Below are positions 16,985-23,841 of a DNA stretch of 32,440 bases, in pieces. Positions within the stretch are counted from its first letter, which is position 1. Every line of letters begins with the position of its first letter. The stretch comes from Oscillospiraceae bacterium (GTDB lineage: Bacteria; Bacillota; Clostridia; Monoglobales; Monoglobaceae): assembly GCA_015068655.1 (NCBI GenBank), contig SVKC01000022.1, positions 1-32,440 of the forward strand. The letters run 5' to 3'. The position numbers and the translations under genes were made by a program. The notes under the pieces are model-generated. The model was not told the origin of the DNA and made no database searches. It saw nothing but the letters and a program-made list of their open reading frames with translations.

Positions 16985-17848
16985 TCACCATTTAAACCAA
17001 ATACGCATAATTAATGTTCCAACTATACCAATAATACAAACTGCATTTATTACAAACAAATATGTAAATTTGTGTTTTAACTTACACCACCACTTAAGAT
17101 GCTTGCGTTTCTGACAGTTTTGACATGGTACATCATTATTGTTGGTTTTAGAGCAATTCATTGCAATCGATTTATCGGTAAATCTAGATATTGCATACAA
17201 CAATAAAAATAGCAAGTTGAATAGTATTAAACCCAACAATGAAGCTACAAAAATAATTCTGCATATATCTAAGTTTGCTATGGATATGGTCGTTGTCGTC
17301 AAATTAAAAATACCAAAAAGAGCAAAAGCTATGGCAACAAATATACCAAGAATTTCCACATTGCTGATAATTACTGATGTTGTGTTATTTTTTATATCTT
17401 TCCCGTGCTCTTTTACCTCGTCACGCAAAGCAATAACTGTATCTCTTAATCGGGAAATTTCCATTTCATATGACTTTGATACAGTGTCTTTACCAGTTTC
17501 GTCAGAAGTAGTTCCTAACAAGATACAAACCTGATTCTCGATGAAATCGTTAACCTTAACTACATCTTCAATAACCGGCGAATACTTTTGCTTATCTAAT
17601 TTCTCCAAGTATTCAGCAAATTCACGAAGAACACTTTGAACAAGTCCATAACTGTCACCAATCTGTTTATTTTGTTCAAAGTTTTCGTTAATGACCTCCA
17701 AAAGTTCTTTCTCGATTACGTCAAGTTTTCGTTCTCTTAATTTAAGAAGCTCTTCACCCCAATTTTGAAATTCAACATATTTGTCGACATCTTCTTTTGA
17801 GGTATCCTTATACTGAATTACAGCTTTTATCCATTCGTGCCAATTCAC
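16985..17848 (-). CDS. Coiled-coil, three-helix membrane protein; probable partner (toxin) of the Panacea antitoxin
   Basis: A 287-residue protein with an N-terminal, strongly charged helical part (about residues 1-150, with coiled-coil character around 35-60 and 128-152), then three predicted membrane helices at about 158-182, 195-222 and 261-282. Between helices 2 and 3 are four cysteines (C232, CQNC at 242-245, C255), a possible metal site. No known domain was recognised. GTG 17848 is preferred: it lies 1 nt after the stop codon of the Panacea gene and 7 nt after GGGGGAA; a TTG at 17863 would overlap that gene but lacks a ribosome site. Genes directly downstream of a Panacea gene are usually the toxin, and membrane-active toxins are a known class, so toxic or abortive-infection activity is the leading inference. 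Confidence 0.65.
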   Translation of the reverse strand: MNWHEWIKAVIQYKDTSKEDVDKYVEFQNWGEELLKLRERKLDVIEKELLEVINENFEQNKQIGDSYGLVQSVLREFAEYLEKLDKQKYSPVIEDVVKVNDFIENQVCILLGTTSDETGKDTVSKSYEMEISRLRDTVIALRDEVKEHGKDIKNNTTSVIISNVEILGIFVAIAFALFGIFNLTTTTISIANLDICRIIFVASLLGLILFNLLFLLLYAISRFTDKSIAMNCSKTNNNDVPCQNCQKRKHLKWWCKLKHKFTYLFVINAVCIIGIVGTLIMRIWFKW

Positions 17849-17849
17849 T

Positions 17850-18284
17850 TTAAATTCCCCCAAACCATTTTTTTAGGTGTTCGTTTGTGATAATATCGTT
17901 TTTTCCTACTCCGTCTTTATACACATAAACCCACGGGGTTTCTTTTTGTGTTATCTCGATTAATTCGTTGGTAGACAATACTGATTTTTTTTCACAAACA
18001 AATTTAAAAACCTCTTTTTCAGCATCTGACAAAAACAAATTTGCAACAATAGGTTCACCTTTGTTTTCATGTATATATTTTGTGAAATAAGCATTCACTT
18101 CTGGTATTGCTGGACCACAATCCCATGCTAAAATCTTTTCGTCAAACATATTTTCATTATTTTTTGCATAAAAATACCCTTGCATATAATATAATAACTT
18201 TTGGATCTTCGATGGTGTTATTTCATATTTGTTCTTTATGCAAAAATTTAATATATGCTTTCCGACTTCAATAGACTTGCACAT
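17850..18284 (-). CDS. Panacea-domain protein (SocA/PanA-like antitoxin)
   Basis: A 144-residue protein consisting of a Panacea (formerly DUF4065) domain: TPSKIQKLLYYMQGYFYAKN at about residues 23-42, then ILAWDCGPAIPEVNAYF (51-67), the two most conserved parts of the family, and the C-terminal helix with TNELIEITQKETPWVYVYKDG. Panacea proteins are antitoxins that neutralise many unrelated toxins encoded next to them. ATG 18284 follows GAGGTGA at 6 nt. It is the first gene of a two-gene operon; the downstream membrane-protein gene starts at the stop codon. Antitoxin-first order and tight coupling are typical of type II toxin-antitoxin loci. The cognate toxin family is unknown to me. Confidence 0.85.
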   Translation of the reverse strand: MCKSIEVGKHILNFCIKNKYEITPSKIQKLLYYMQGYFYAKNNENMFDEKILAWDCGPAIPEVNAYFTKYIHENKGEPIVANLFLSDAEKEVFKFVCEKKSVLSTNELIEITQKETPWVYVYKDGVGKNDIITNEHLKKWFGGI

Positions 18285-18323
18285 AAAAATTCACCTCATG
18301 TAATTATATTTCTCTAACAGTAC

Positions 18324-18353
18324 ATTATATTCGAGAGTTCCCATTTGTTTCCA
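18324..18353 (-). promoter_or_regulatory. Promoter for the Panacea operon
   Basis: On the minus strand, TGGAAA (18353-18348), an 18-nt spacer, then TATAAT (18329-18324). The -10 box is perfect and the -35 box matches 4 of 6. It lies about 40 nt before the ATG at 18284. No clear operator palindrome was seen over it. Confidence 0.6.
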
Positions 18354-18554
18354 AAAACAAGCTCGTCCACTACCGCCTTTTATATTTTACCACTTTTTTT
18401 AAAAAAAATCAATATTTTGAATAGACATTTTATTGAAATTGAGAAAAAATTTACTTTCAAACACCATTTTCAACTGTGTTTTGTGCAAAAAGCAGACAAG
18501 TCACCAAGTATAATGTGCTTATTCTGCTGTTATGGATAGTGCTAATGCAATAAT

Positions 18555-18665
18555 TTACTTCAAATTATCATACATTCTCACGAATGTTGCAATGACTTGT
18601 TCTTTGGTGTATTTGTCCTGTGGTTCAAAGACATCGTTTGTGCCGTTTTCTATTCTATTATCCAC
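18555..18665 (-). pseudogene. Out-of-frame SLH-domain remnant at the end of the lectin-domain gene
   Basis: Overlapping the end of the lectin-domain gene in another frame, 36 codons run from GTG 18665 to TAA 18557-18555. The peptide contains ENGTNDVFEPQDKYTKEQ and then VIATFVRMYDNL, the pattern of an S-layer homology module (G-x-F-x-P-x-x-x-x-T-R/K-E-Q). No ribosome site precedes it. The simplest reading is that the large gene once ended in this wall-binding module and a 1-2 nt shift near 18650-18665 put a TAG stop before it. Otherwise the 18285-18649 gap holds only the Panacea promoter and A/T-rich sequence. Confidence 0.6.
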
Positions 18666-21172
18666 TTACTGCTTGGGATTTCTTCTGCATCGCACAATGG
18701 TTTAAGGGTTGATAAGCCATCCCAAACCATTACTTTGATTTCATCTATATCTCCCTCAAGAGTGTATGGAGAATTTTGCTCATCGTGCGGCACTCTGTTC
18801 ATTGCAACAAATCTATTATCCTTATAACCAACAATAAGTATGTCATAAGGCGCGGTAATGTTATGCACTTTCGTGTCTATAATGAGTTTTGCCCCTGATT
18901 TTGTAACTGTTGATTTTGTATATGCACCTTCTATTTCGCAAATAAAGCCTCTATATACAAGTGACTTGTTTGCAACATCAACCCCAGCAGTATCAATTTT
19001 CAAATAATGTTCTTCGCCTAGATAGTTATTAGGTTCACCGCTTCGCCAAAAGCCTTCATACTCCCATGTTTCACCAGTAATCCATTGCCATATTCCTTCC
19101 TCTTTTTCGTCGGTGCCACCTAAAAAATAGTCATCCTTAGTTCCTTTGAGTACTAATTCTAATAACATATTATACTCTTCTTCGGTTGTAGCAGTTGCCA
19201 AATTTCCACCCAATTCTTCACATACATTTTTTGCATCATGCCACGTCAATGAATAATCAAACAACAAATATGTATGTCCATTGTATTCTACTGTTGCAGT
19301 TGGAGTTAAGTCTTGCACATTAGATGGTCTTTCTCTTTCAAAAACAAATCCATGTGAATATTCGAAATTGTTAGGAACATCATTCCACCCATTTACACGA
19401 GTTTCTAAATAATGTTCGGTTGAACCATCATTATTTGGTTCTCCACTATTCCAGCAATCGTCAATTAACCATTCTTCAGCCGTAATCCATTCCCAATTTC
19501 CTTCATTGTTTACATCTGTTCCTCCGAGAAAAAACCTTGTGTTTTCCCCTTGCTCTACTAGCGAAAACATAAATTCACATTCTTCGTCCGAGTTTATTGT
19601 AGCTAGATGTCCACCAAATTCTTCACATAATTCTTTTGCTTCCTCCCAACCAACGGAATAATCATATAATGAATACATATGTCCATTCCATTCAATGGTC
19701 GAAGTTGGTATATATTCGTTAGAAACTGTAAAATAATATATTTCACTATTTGTAAATGCCCATGTGCTGTTCACAGAATCCCACGCATTAGCATTTGTTG
19801 ATTGGATAAAAACTAAATAATTTCCTTCAGTCAACTTTCGAGTTACACCTGATTCAGCGTAAAAAATATTTTCAAAAGATTGATAACTTCCATTTTCGTT
19901 CAATTTATGTATATATAAATTATAATGTGTTGTTGCGCCTGTTTTATCCCATTTGAAAATCAGGGAATCCTCACCATGATAATAACTTTTCATATCATTA
20001 AGGCTCGGTTTTTCAGGCGTGTTTGAAACGGTAACCCAGACATAAGGATTTGTCCATCCGTTTACATTGGCTGTCTGAAGTTCTACTAAATATTCCCCTT
20101 CTTCTTTAAAATTGTATTCATGATTCCACTTACCAGTAATCAGTTCCACACTTTCACGCACACCATCCTTTGAAACGACAAAATACCAATAAGCGGCATT
20201 TTGTATTGTAAAATCAAAAGATACAGTTGTTCCAGCTGATACATAAGCTCCTGAGTTTGAGCTTATTGTTGCAGTAGGTTTTTTATTAGATACAGTCACC
20301 CAAACATATGGATTTGTCCATCCAACATCGTTTGCTGCTTTAAGAAAAACCTTATATTTTCCTTCTTTATTAAACGTATATGTATAGCTGTATTTCCCTG
20401 TTAAAAGTTCTACATGTTGTCTAACTCCGGCTTCATTTTCTATATCACAATACCAATATGATGCCCCGCTTTGAGTGAATGTAAAAGTTACGCTTTGCCC
20501 TGTTTGCACAAATGTATCACTTGCGGTTATTGTACAATTTGATGGCTTTGAGGTAACAGGATAATTGTTCGGCATTTCAATAAATGCAATACCACTTCTG
20601 TTGGATAAATAAGTTGAAAACTCACTCCATGTTCTACTTATAACACCTACTCGGCATTGACTATCATAATTTCCTTCATATGTATAAATATATGAACTAT
20701 CATATCCCATAAAAATCATACTATGTCCTGCAGCTGTCCTTATATGAGCACCTGGTTTTATGGAACCCCCACTAAACAAATTGTATAAATATGTTGTGTT
20801 GATACTTCCTGCGGAAATATTAGAAACAACTTTTATTGTATTAGAATATGTTGTGTGACCAAACAATCTATAAAACACCATATTAGCAAAGCCGTAACAT
20901 GACGTAGAGAGAAGTGCTACTCCATTCCAAGTGCATTTACAGTTACACGCCCCCTCGTTCGTGTAAGAAGCTCCCGCACCACAATTATTATGGTCTGTGC
21001 ACGCTTTTCCATTATCAGTAAAATATGATCCTGCAGGATAATCTGAAAATGGTAATTTCTGAGTTCCAATTGTGACAGAATATGACGAACTACTATTATA
21101 TGCAAAAATATGGTTTGGTAAATAAACCATAATCACAGATAATACCAATAATAGACTTAATAATTTTTTCAC
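18650..21172 (-). CDS. Large secreted protein with cysteine-peptidase-like domain, Ig-like repeats and two C-type-lectin-like domains
   Basis: An 840-residue protein. Residues 1-24 form a signal peptide. Residues 45-200 resemble a papain-fold/NlpC-P60-like domain, with a cysteine-rich entry and candidate catalytic Cys92 (TSCYGFANMVF) and His150 (AAGHSMIFMGY). Two similar Ig/PKD-like repeats (about 211-297 and 298-385) both end in GWTNPYVWVTVSN; a third, fibronectin-like stretch follows to about 485. Two C-type-lectin-like domains (about 493-614 and 628-747) each carry GGHLAT/GGNLAT, FLGGTD, GEPNN and a WEWIT/WQWIT strand. A final domain includes IKVMVWDGLSTLKPLC, common in clostridial surface proteins. 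GTG 21172 is 8 nt after GGAGGT. Likely binds and perhaps cleaves wall or host glycan/protein targets; the anchor seems lost (see 18555). Transcription begins about 200 nt upstream, with an attenuator-like leader. Confidence 0.8.
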   Translation of the reverse strand: MKKLLSLLLVLSVIMVYLPNHIFAYNSSSSYSVTIGTQKLPFSDYPAGSYFTDNGKACTDHNNCGAGASYTNEGACNCKCTWNGVALLSTSCYGFANMVFYRLFGHTTYSNTIKVVSNISAGSINTTYLYNLFSGGSIKPGAHIRTAAGHSMIFMGYDSSYIYTYEGNYDSQCRVGVISRTWSEFSTYLSNRSGIAFIEMPNNYPVTSKPSNCTITASDTFVQTGQSVTFTFTQSGASYWYCDIENEAGVRQHVELLTGKYSYTYTFNKEGKYKVFLKAANDVGWTNPYVWVTVSNKKPTATISSNSGAYVSAGTTVSFDFTIQNAAYWYFVVSKDGVRESVELITGKWNHEYNFKEEGEYLVELQTANVNGWTNPYVWVTVSNTPEKPSLNDMKSYYHGEDSLIFKWDKTGATTHYNLYIHKLNENGSYQSFENIFYAESGVTRKLTEGNYLVFIQSTNANAWDSVNSTWAFTNSEIYYFTVSNEYIPTSTIEWNGHMYSLYDYSVGWEEAKELCEEFGGHLATINSDEECEFMFSLVEQGENTRFFLGGTDVNNEGNWEWITAEEWLIDDCWNSGEPNNDGSTEHYLETRVNGWNDVPNNFEYSHGFVFERERPSNVQDLTPTATVEYNGHTYLLFDYSLTWHDAKNVCEELGGNLATATTEEEYNMLLELVLKGTKDDYFLGGTDEKEEGIWQWITGETWEYEGFWRSGEPNNYLGEEHYLKIDTAGVDVANKSLVYRGFICEIEGAYTKSTVTKSGAKLIIDTKVHNITAPYDILIVGYKDNRFVAMNRVPHDEQNSPYTLEGDIDEIKVMVWDGLSTLKPLCDAEEIPSSKWIIE

Positions 21173-21193
21173 TTATAAAAACCTCCGAATATT

Positions 21194-21226
21194 AAAAAAT
21201 GCGTAACTCCATTACAGAATTACGCA
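21194..21226 (-). terminator. Leader terminator directly before the lectin-domain gene
   Basis: On the minus strand, TGCGTAA (21226-21220) pairs with TTACGCA (21206-21200), followed by six Ts (21199-21194), and only then the GGAGGT ribosome site. A terminator in this position would stop transcription before the gene, so it must be conditional or leaky. Confidence 0.7.
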
Positions 21227-21373
21227 CCGAAAAACGCATCTCCTGTAATTGTTAAGGTTGTCACACACTAACAAATTTGCTGCACAAGGGCATAGGCAAA
21301 AACGAGAGAATGCGTTTTTACCTATTTAAAATGCCCTAAGTACAACTATCCTATTATAATGTTAGTATGTGAC
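21199..21373 (-). promoter_or_regulatory. Structured leader RNA with competing pairings (attenuator-like)
   Basis: Between the predicted start site (about 21373) and the gene, several mutually exclusive stems can form. P1: GGGCAT/ATGCCC (21336-21331, 21293-21288) plus an 11-bp inner stem. Alternative: ten nt of P1 (21319-21310) are perfectly complementary to ATGCGTTTTT at 21239-21230. That same segment (ATGCGT) is complementary to ACGCAT in the 3' arm of the terminator, and ATTACAG (21249-21243) is complementary to CTGTAAT (21217-21211) in its loop. This is the logic of a terminator/antiterminator switch. It matches no riboswitch class I recognise. Confidence 0.6.
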
Positions 21374-21379
21374 CATAAT

Positions 21380-21408
21380 ATTATAGCACAGAGAAGTCAA
21401 GAAGTAAA
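21380..21408 (-). promoter_or_regulatory. Promoter for the lectin-domain gene
   Basis: On the minus strand, TTTACT (21408-21403), 17-nt spacer, TATAAT (21385-21380). Start site near 21373, giving a 5' leader of about 200 nt. An overlapping TTGACT has only 9 nt to this -10 box and is not its partner. Confidence 0.75.
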
Positions 21409-21527
21409 TGCTTTTAAGTAAATTTTGTCAATTTGCCGATAGATATTTTTTGTCACGCACTAGAACCCTGTTTTAAAGAGTGGTAATATAAGTTTATTAC
21501 CTCGCTGGATTTCTCCTTTTAAAACAC

Positions 21528-21557
21528 AAAATAAAGGCATTTTTGCACCTTTATTTT
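21528..21557. terminator. Probable bidirectional terminator
   Basis: AAAATAAAGG and CCTTTATTTT form a perfect 10-bp stem with a 10-nt loop (which may add GCA/TGC pairs). A/T-rich ends on both sides allow termination in either direction. It lies upstream of the lectin-gene promoter and would insulate it. Confidence 0.5.
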
Positions 21558-21644
21558 ACCATAATACAGCCATGTGTATAAGGCTGTAAATATGAACACA
21601 AACATAGGTAGGTGTATTTTCGTACCTGTGTTTTGTTCATACAT

Positions 21645-21696
21645 AAAAAGCAAGCTATCGAATCGGAGCATTTACCGATACGGCAGCTTGCTTTTT
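21645..21696 (+). terminator. Long perfect inverted repeat with T-run
   Basis: AAAAAGCAAGCT (21645-21656) and AGCTTGCTTTTT (21685-21696) pair over 12 bp without mismatch; an inner ATCGG/CCGAT stem can form in the loop. Both strands end in T-runs, so it can act as a bidirectional terminator or as part of the mobile-element structure. Confidence 0.6.
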
Positions 21697-22024
21697 GTAT
21701 TTATCCGAAAATTGATTTGAGGATAAATATTCAAGGCGGAAGCCTTGAATGAGCATAGTAAAATTTGTGCGGTGGTAACAAAATTTGCTATGCGTTAAGG
21801 GCGTCCAGAGGGAAAGTCTGGCACACTTCTTTGCTCGCAAAGTGTAGTGTGTTACACCTTTACCGACGGGGCGGGTGTGAAAACATGTTGCTCTCCGTTT
21901 TTGAGCGACATATTTTCGCAGACGGCAAAATTACAAAAGGGTGGTCGTCTGCCGTGCTTGTGGCAGACGGTCAGCCTTGCAGTAATTGGTGGAGTCGGTA
22001 AACGGTGTATGCACCCACAGAGCA

Positions 22025-22408
22025 TTACTTGTATTTACCCAAGCCGTGTTTCTCCATAAGAGCATCAATCTTACAACGCATATCCAGATACCACATATCA
22101 AAATCGCTAAAACTCAACAAACCTTCTTTGACTTGCTTCTTTTTTATGTTCGCAACACGCTTAAATTCCTCATAGGCTTTTTGGAGTTCCGCAAGAGCCT
22201 TTTCGCTTAAACCTCTTTTCTTCGCCTTTTGTATTCTGTTGTACCAATACATATTTTCATTACGATATGTTATCTCATAATCTACCTCACGGGTAGCATC
22301 ATCAAATCTCTGCTTGTTTTTCTTCCTTTGAGCCTTGCGGCACTTGTCAGAGCAGATAACATTTTTATTCAAATCCGTTGAAAGAAACAGCTTACCGCAG
22401 AGGGCATT
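22025..22408 (-). pseudogene. C-terminal fragment of a zinc-ribbon protein
   Basis: The frame, open from 22408, reads NALCGKLFLSTDLNKN, then VICSDKCRKAQRKKNKQRF and a helical tail to a stop at 22025. The CGK...CSDKC arrangement is the second half of a zinc ribbon found at the C terminus of DUF6076-like hypothetical proteins of clostridial mobile elements. An in-frame stop (22411-22409) lies directly before it, the first cysteine pair is incomplete, and no ribosome site precedes the earliest TTG (22372). It therefore looks like the 3' remnant of a longer gene cut at the same point as the opposing recombinase fragment. Family assignment is tentative. Confidence 0.5.
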
Positions 22409-23398
22409 TCAACACCTATGGTATATTTCAGAGAACACGGAATGCCTTGCAGAACAAAAGCCAATATGAGCAATGTATGGTGCAACAGAAGTGTTTCGGG
22501 AATACTTGAAAATATGACCTACATAGGACATACAGTAAACATCCGAACTGCTACCGTAAACTGCAAAACCCATAAAAAAGTACGGCAACCAAAAGAAAAT
22601 TGGCTGATATTCGAGAATACTCACCCACCCATTATTGAAATCTCGGTATGGGAAAAGGTGCAGGAACTCCGAAAGAATAAGCGCCGATATACCAAATCGG
22701 GTAAGAAAAGTATTTTCGCAGGACTTTTAGAATGTGCGGATTGTGGTGCAAAGCTGTATTACTGCACTTGTAAATCACATAAAGAGGAACACGATTATTT
22801 TGTTTGTTCTAATTACAAAGGTAATACGGGTAAATGCATGGTGCATTATCTCCGTGAAAGCGTGCTTTATGACATTGTTCTTGAACAGGTACAGACAATG
22901 CTTTCCTATCTGCAATCCTTTGAAAGTGATTTTGTAAAAAGCCTTGTAGATAAATCTGCAAAGGACAAGAAAAAGGAAATTGCATCACGCAGAAAAAAGC
23001 TCGAAGCAAACAAAATGCGAATATCTGAGCTTGACGGAATTTTTAAAAGGATTTACGAGGACAACATATCAGGTAAATTAAGTGATGAACGCTTTGCAAA
23101 GCTATCTGCCGATTATGAAAGAGAACAAAAACAGCTTATATCCGACACCGAAGCACTTGAAAACGAATTAAATCAAGAAGCTGAACAGGTTGACAATGTA
23201 TAGTGTTTTTTGAACATAGTCCGTCAGTACACCGAAATTAAAGAGCTTTCTGCATGAGTGATAAATGATTTAATTGACAAAATCAAAGTCCACGCAGTAG
23301 ATAAGTCAAACGGTCACAGAATACAAAGGATTGACATTTACTATACCGCAGTCGGTCTGATAGATGTATCACAGCATATACAGGAATTAGCTATCTAA
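22382..23398 (+). pseudogene. Large serine recombinase remnant (TnpX/TndX-like), 5'-truncated with two internal stops
   Basis: The frame enters at about 22382 as KKQLTAEGISTPM, part of the recombinase domain, with the catalytic N-terminal resolvase domain missing. It continues through SGILENMTYIGH and a zinc beta-ribbon (LECADCGAKLYYC...YFVCSNYKGNTGKCMVHYLRE) and a coiled-coil stretch. An in-frame TAG (23201-23203) and TGA (23255-23257) interrupt the C-terminal part, which still reads FLNIVRQYTEIKELSA and then VINDLIDKIKVHAVDKSNGH before the true end at TAA 23396. Both stops could come from single C-to-T changes. Enzyme activity is not possible. It is the right-hand relic of the island's mobile element. 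Confidence 0.88.
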
Positions 23399-23422
23399 AT
23401 ATTTTTATTCAATAAACAATGA

Positions 23423-23456
23423 GGCGATACAACGAGCAAAAGCCCATTGTATCGCC
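23423..23456. repeat. 10-bp perfect inverted repeat after the recombinase remnant
   Basis: GGCGATACAA (23423-23432) and TTGTATCGCC (23447-23456), 14-nt loop, 24 nt after the recombinase end. Little T-run follows, so termination would be weak. It may belong to the end of the mobile element. Confidence 0.5.
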
Positions 23457-23549
23457 ATTCCTTAAAACTTCCTTATACTCATTTAACAGAAGCCACGCAT
23501 GAAAAATGCACAACTCCGGTTGTTGTCACACAAACCCAAATAAAAGCAC

Positions 23550-23621
23550 GCTTATTTTACATACTCTAATTTGTGGAATTGGCATTTTTTCCAATTGCAA
23601 AATTAGAGTAAGCAAAAAAAG
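23550..23621. repeat. Long hairpin near the right edge of the island
   Basis: TACTCTAATTT (23562-23572) pairs exactly with AAATTAGAGTA (23600-23610). An inner AATTGG/CCAATT stem, with one mismatch and one bulge, extends it to about 20 bp around an 8-nt loop, and weaker outer pairing (CTTATTTT with AAAAAAAG) reaches 72 nt. It stands alone in a 440-bp non-coding gap (23399-23841) between the recombinase remnant and the CPBP gene. It could be an element end, a folded single-strand site, or a bidirectional terminator. Confidence 0.55.
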
Positions 23622-23747
23622 ATACAATTATTCATTGTAAAAAAGTGGCTATTATTTATTGGTTTATGTGACTTGATTATTATAACACAAAAGATTGAAA
23701 ATTACAATGGTTTTTTCTTATATTGTAGAAAAAGGGACAGGTGGAAG

Positions 23748-23776
23748 TTGACAGCCGTGAGGAAAAGTAGTATACT
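23748..23776 (+). promoter_or_regulatory. Sigma-A-type promoter for the CPBP protease gene
   Basis: TTGACA (23748-23753), 17-nt spacer, TATACT (23771-23776). Near-perfect consensus; start site near 23783, leaving a leader of about 60 nt before ATG 23842. Confidence 0.88.
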
Positions 23777-23841
23777 GTCGAAGGAAGCCGATTGTTGTAA
23801 AGGTTCGGCAGAAAAAGTGTGATTATTTTTGGAGTATTTTT

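Larger units (their letters stand above)
21482..21969. other. Hairpin-dense non-coding region of the island
   Basis: No convincing gene lies between 21173 and 22024. From 21482 on there is a chain of inverted repeats: GGTAATA/TATTACC (21482-21501), AAAATAAAGG/CCTTTATTTT (21528-21557), ACAGCC/GGCTGT (21566-21587), a 17-bp imperfect stem (21592-21640), AAAAAGCAAGCT/AGCTTGCTTTTT (21645-21696), TTTATCC/GGATAAA (21700-21727), ATTCAAGGC/GCCTTGAAT (21729-21750), GCATAG/CTATGC (21753-21793), CACACT.CTTTGC/GCAAAG.AGTGTG (21823-21850) and CGTCTGCC/GGCAGACG (21946-21969). Such density suits a transfer origin or single-strand origin of a mobile element, possibly a vestige. Some arms are also plain terminators. 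Confidence 0.6.

Noticed and set aside
17139-17534. Plus-strand open frame opposite the membrane-protein gene
   Set aside because: No ribosome site; the opposite strand has a coherent coiled-coil plus membrane-helix protein in a tight operon.
16400-21465. Shared TGTCACGCA word near 16405 (minus) and 21451 (plus) as possible attachment sites
   Set aside because: Only 9 bp, in opposite orientation and not at clear element ends; chance cannot be excluded.
21482-21969. CRISPR array
   Set aside because: The inverted repeats differ from each other in sequence; there are no direct repeats with regular spacers.
21655-22210. Several short open frames in the hairpin-rich region
   Set aside because: They overlap each other and inverted repeats, lack ribosome sites and give no recognisable protein.
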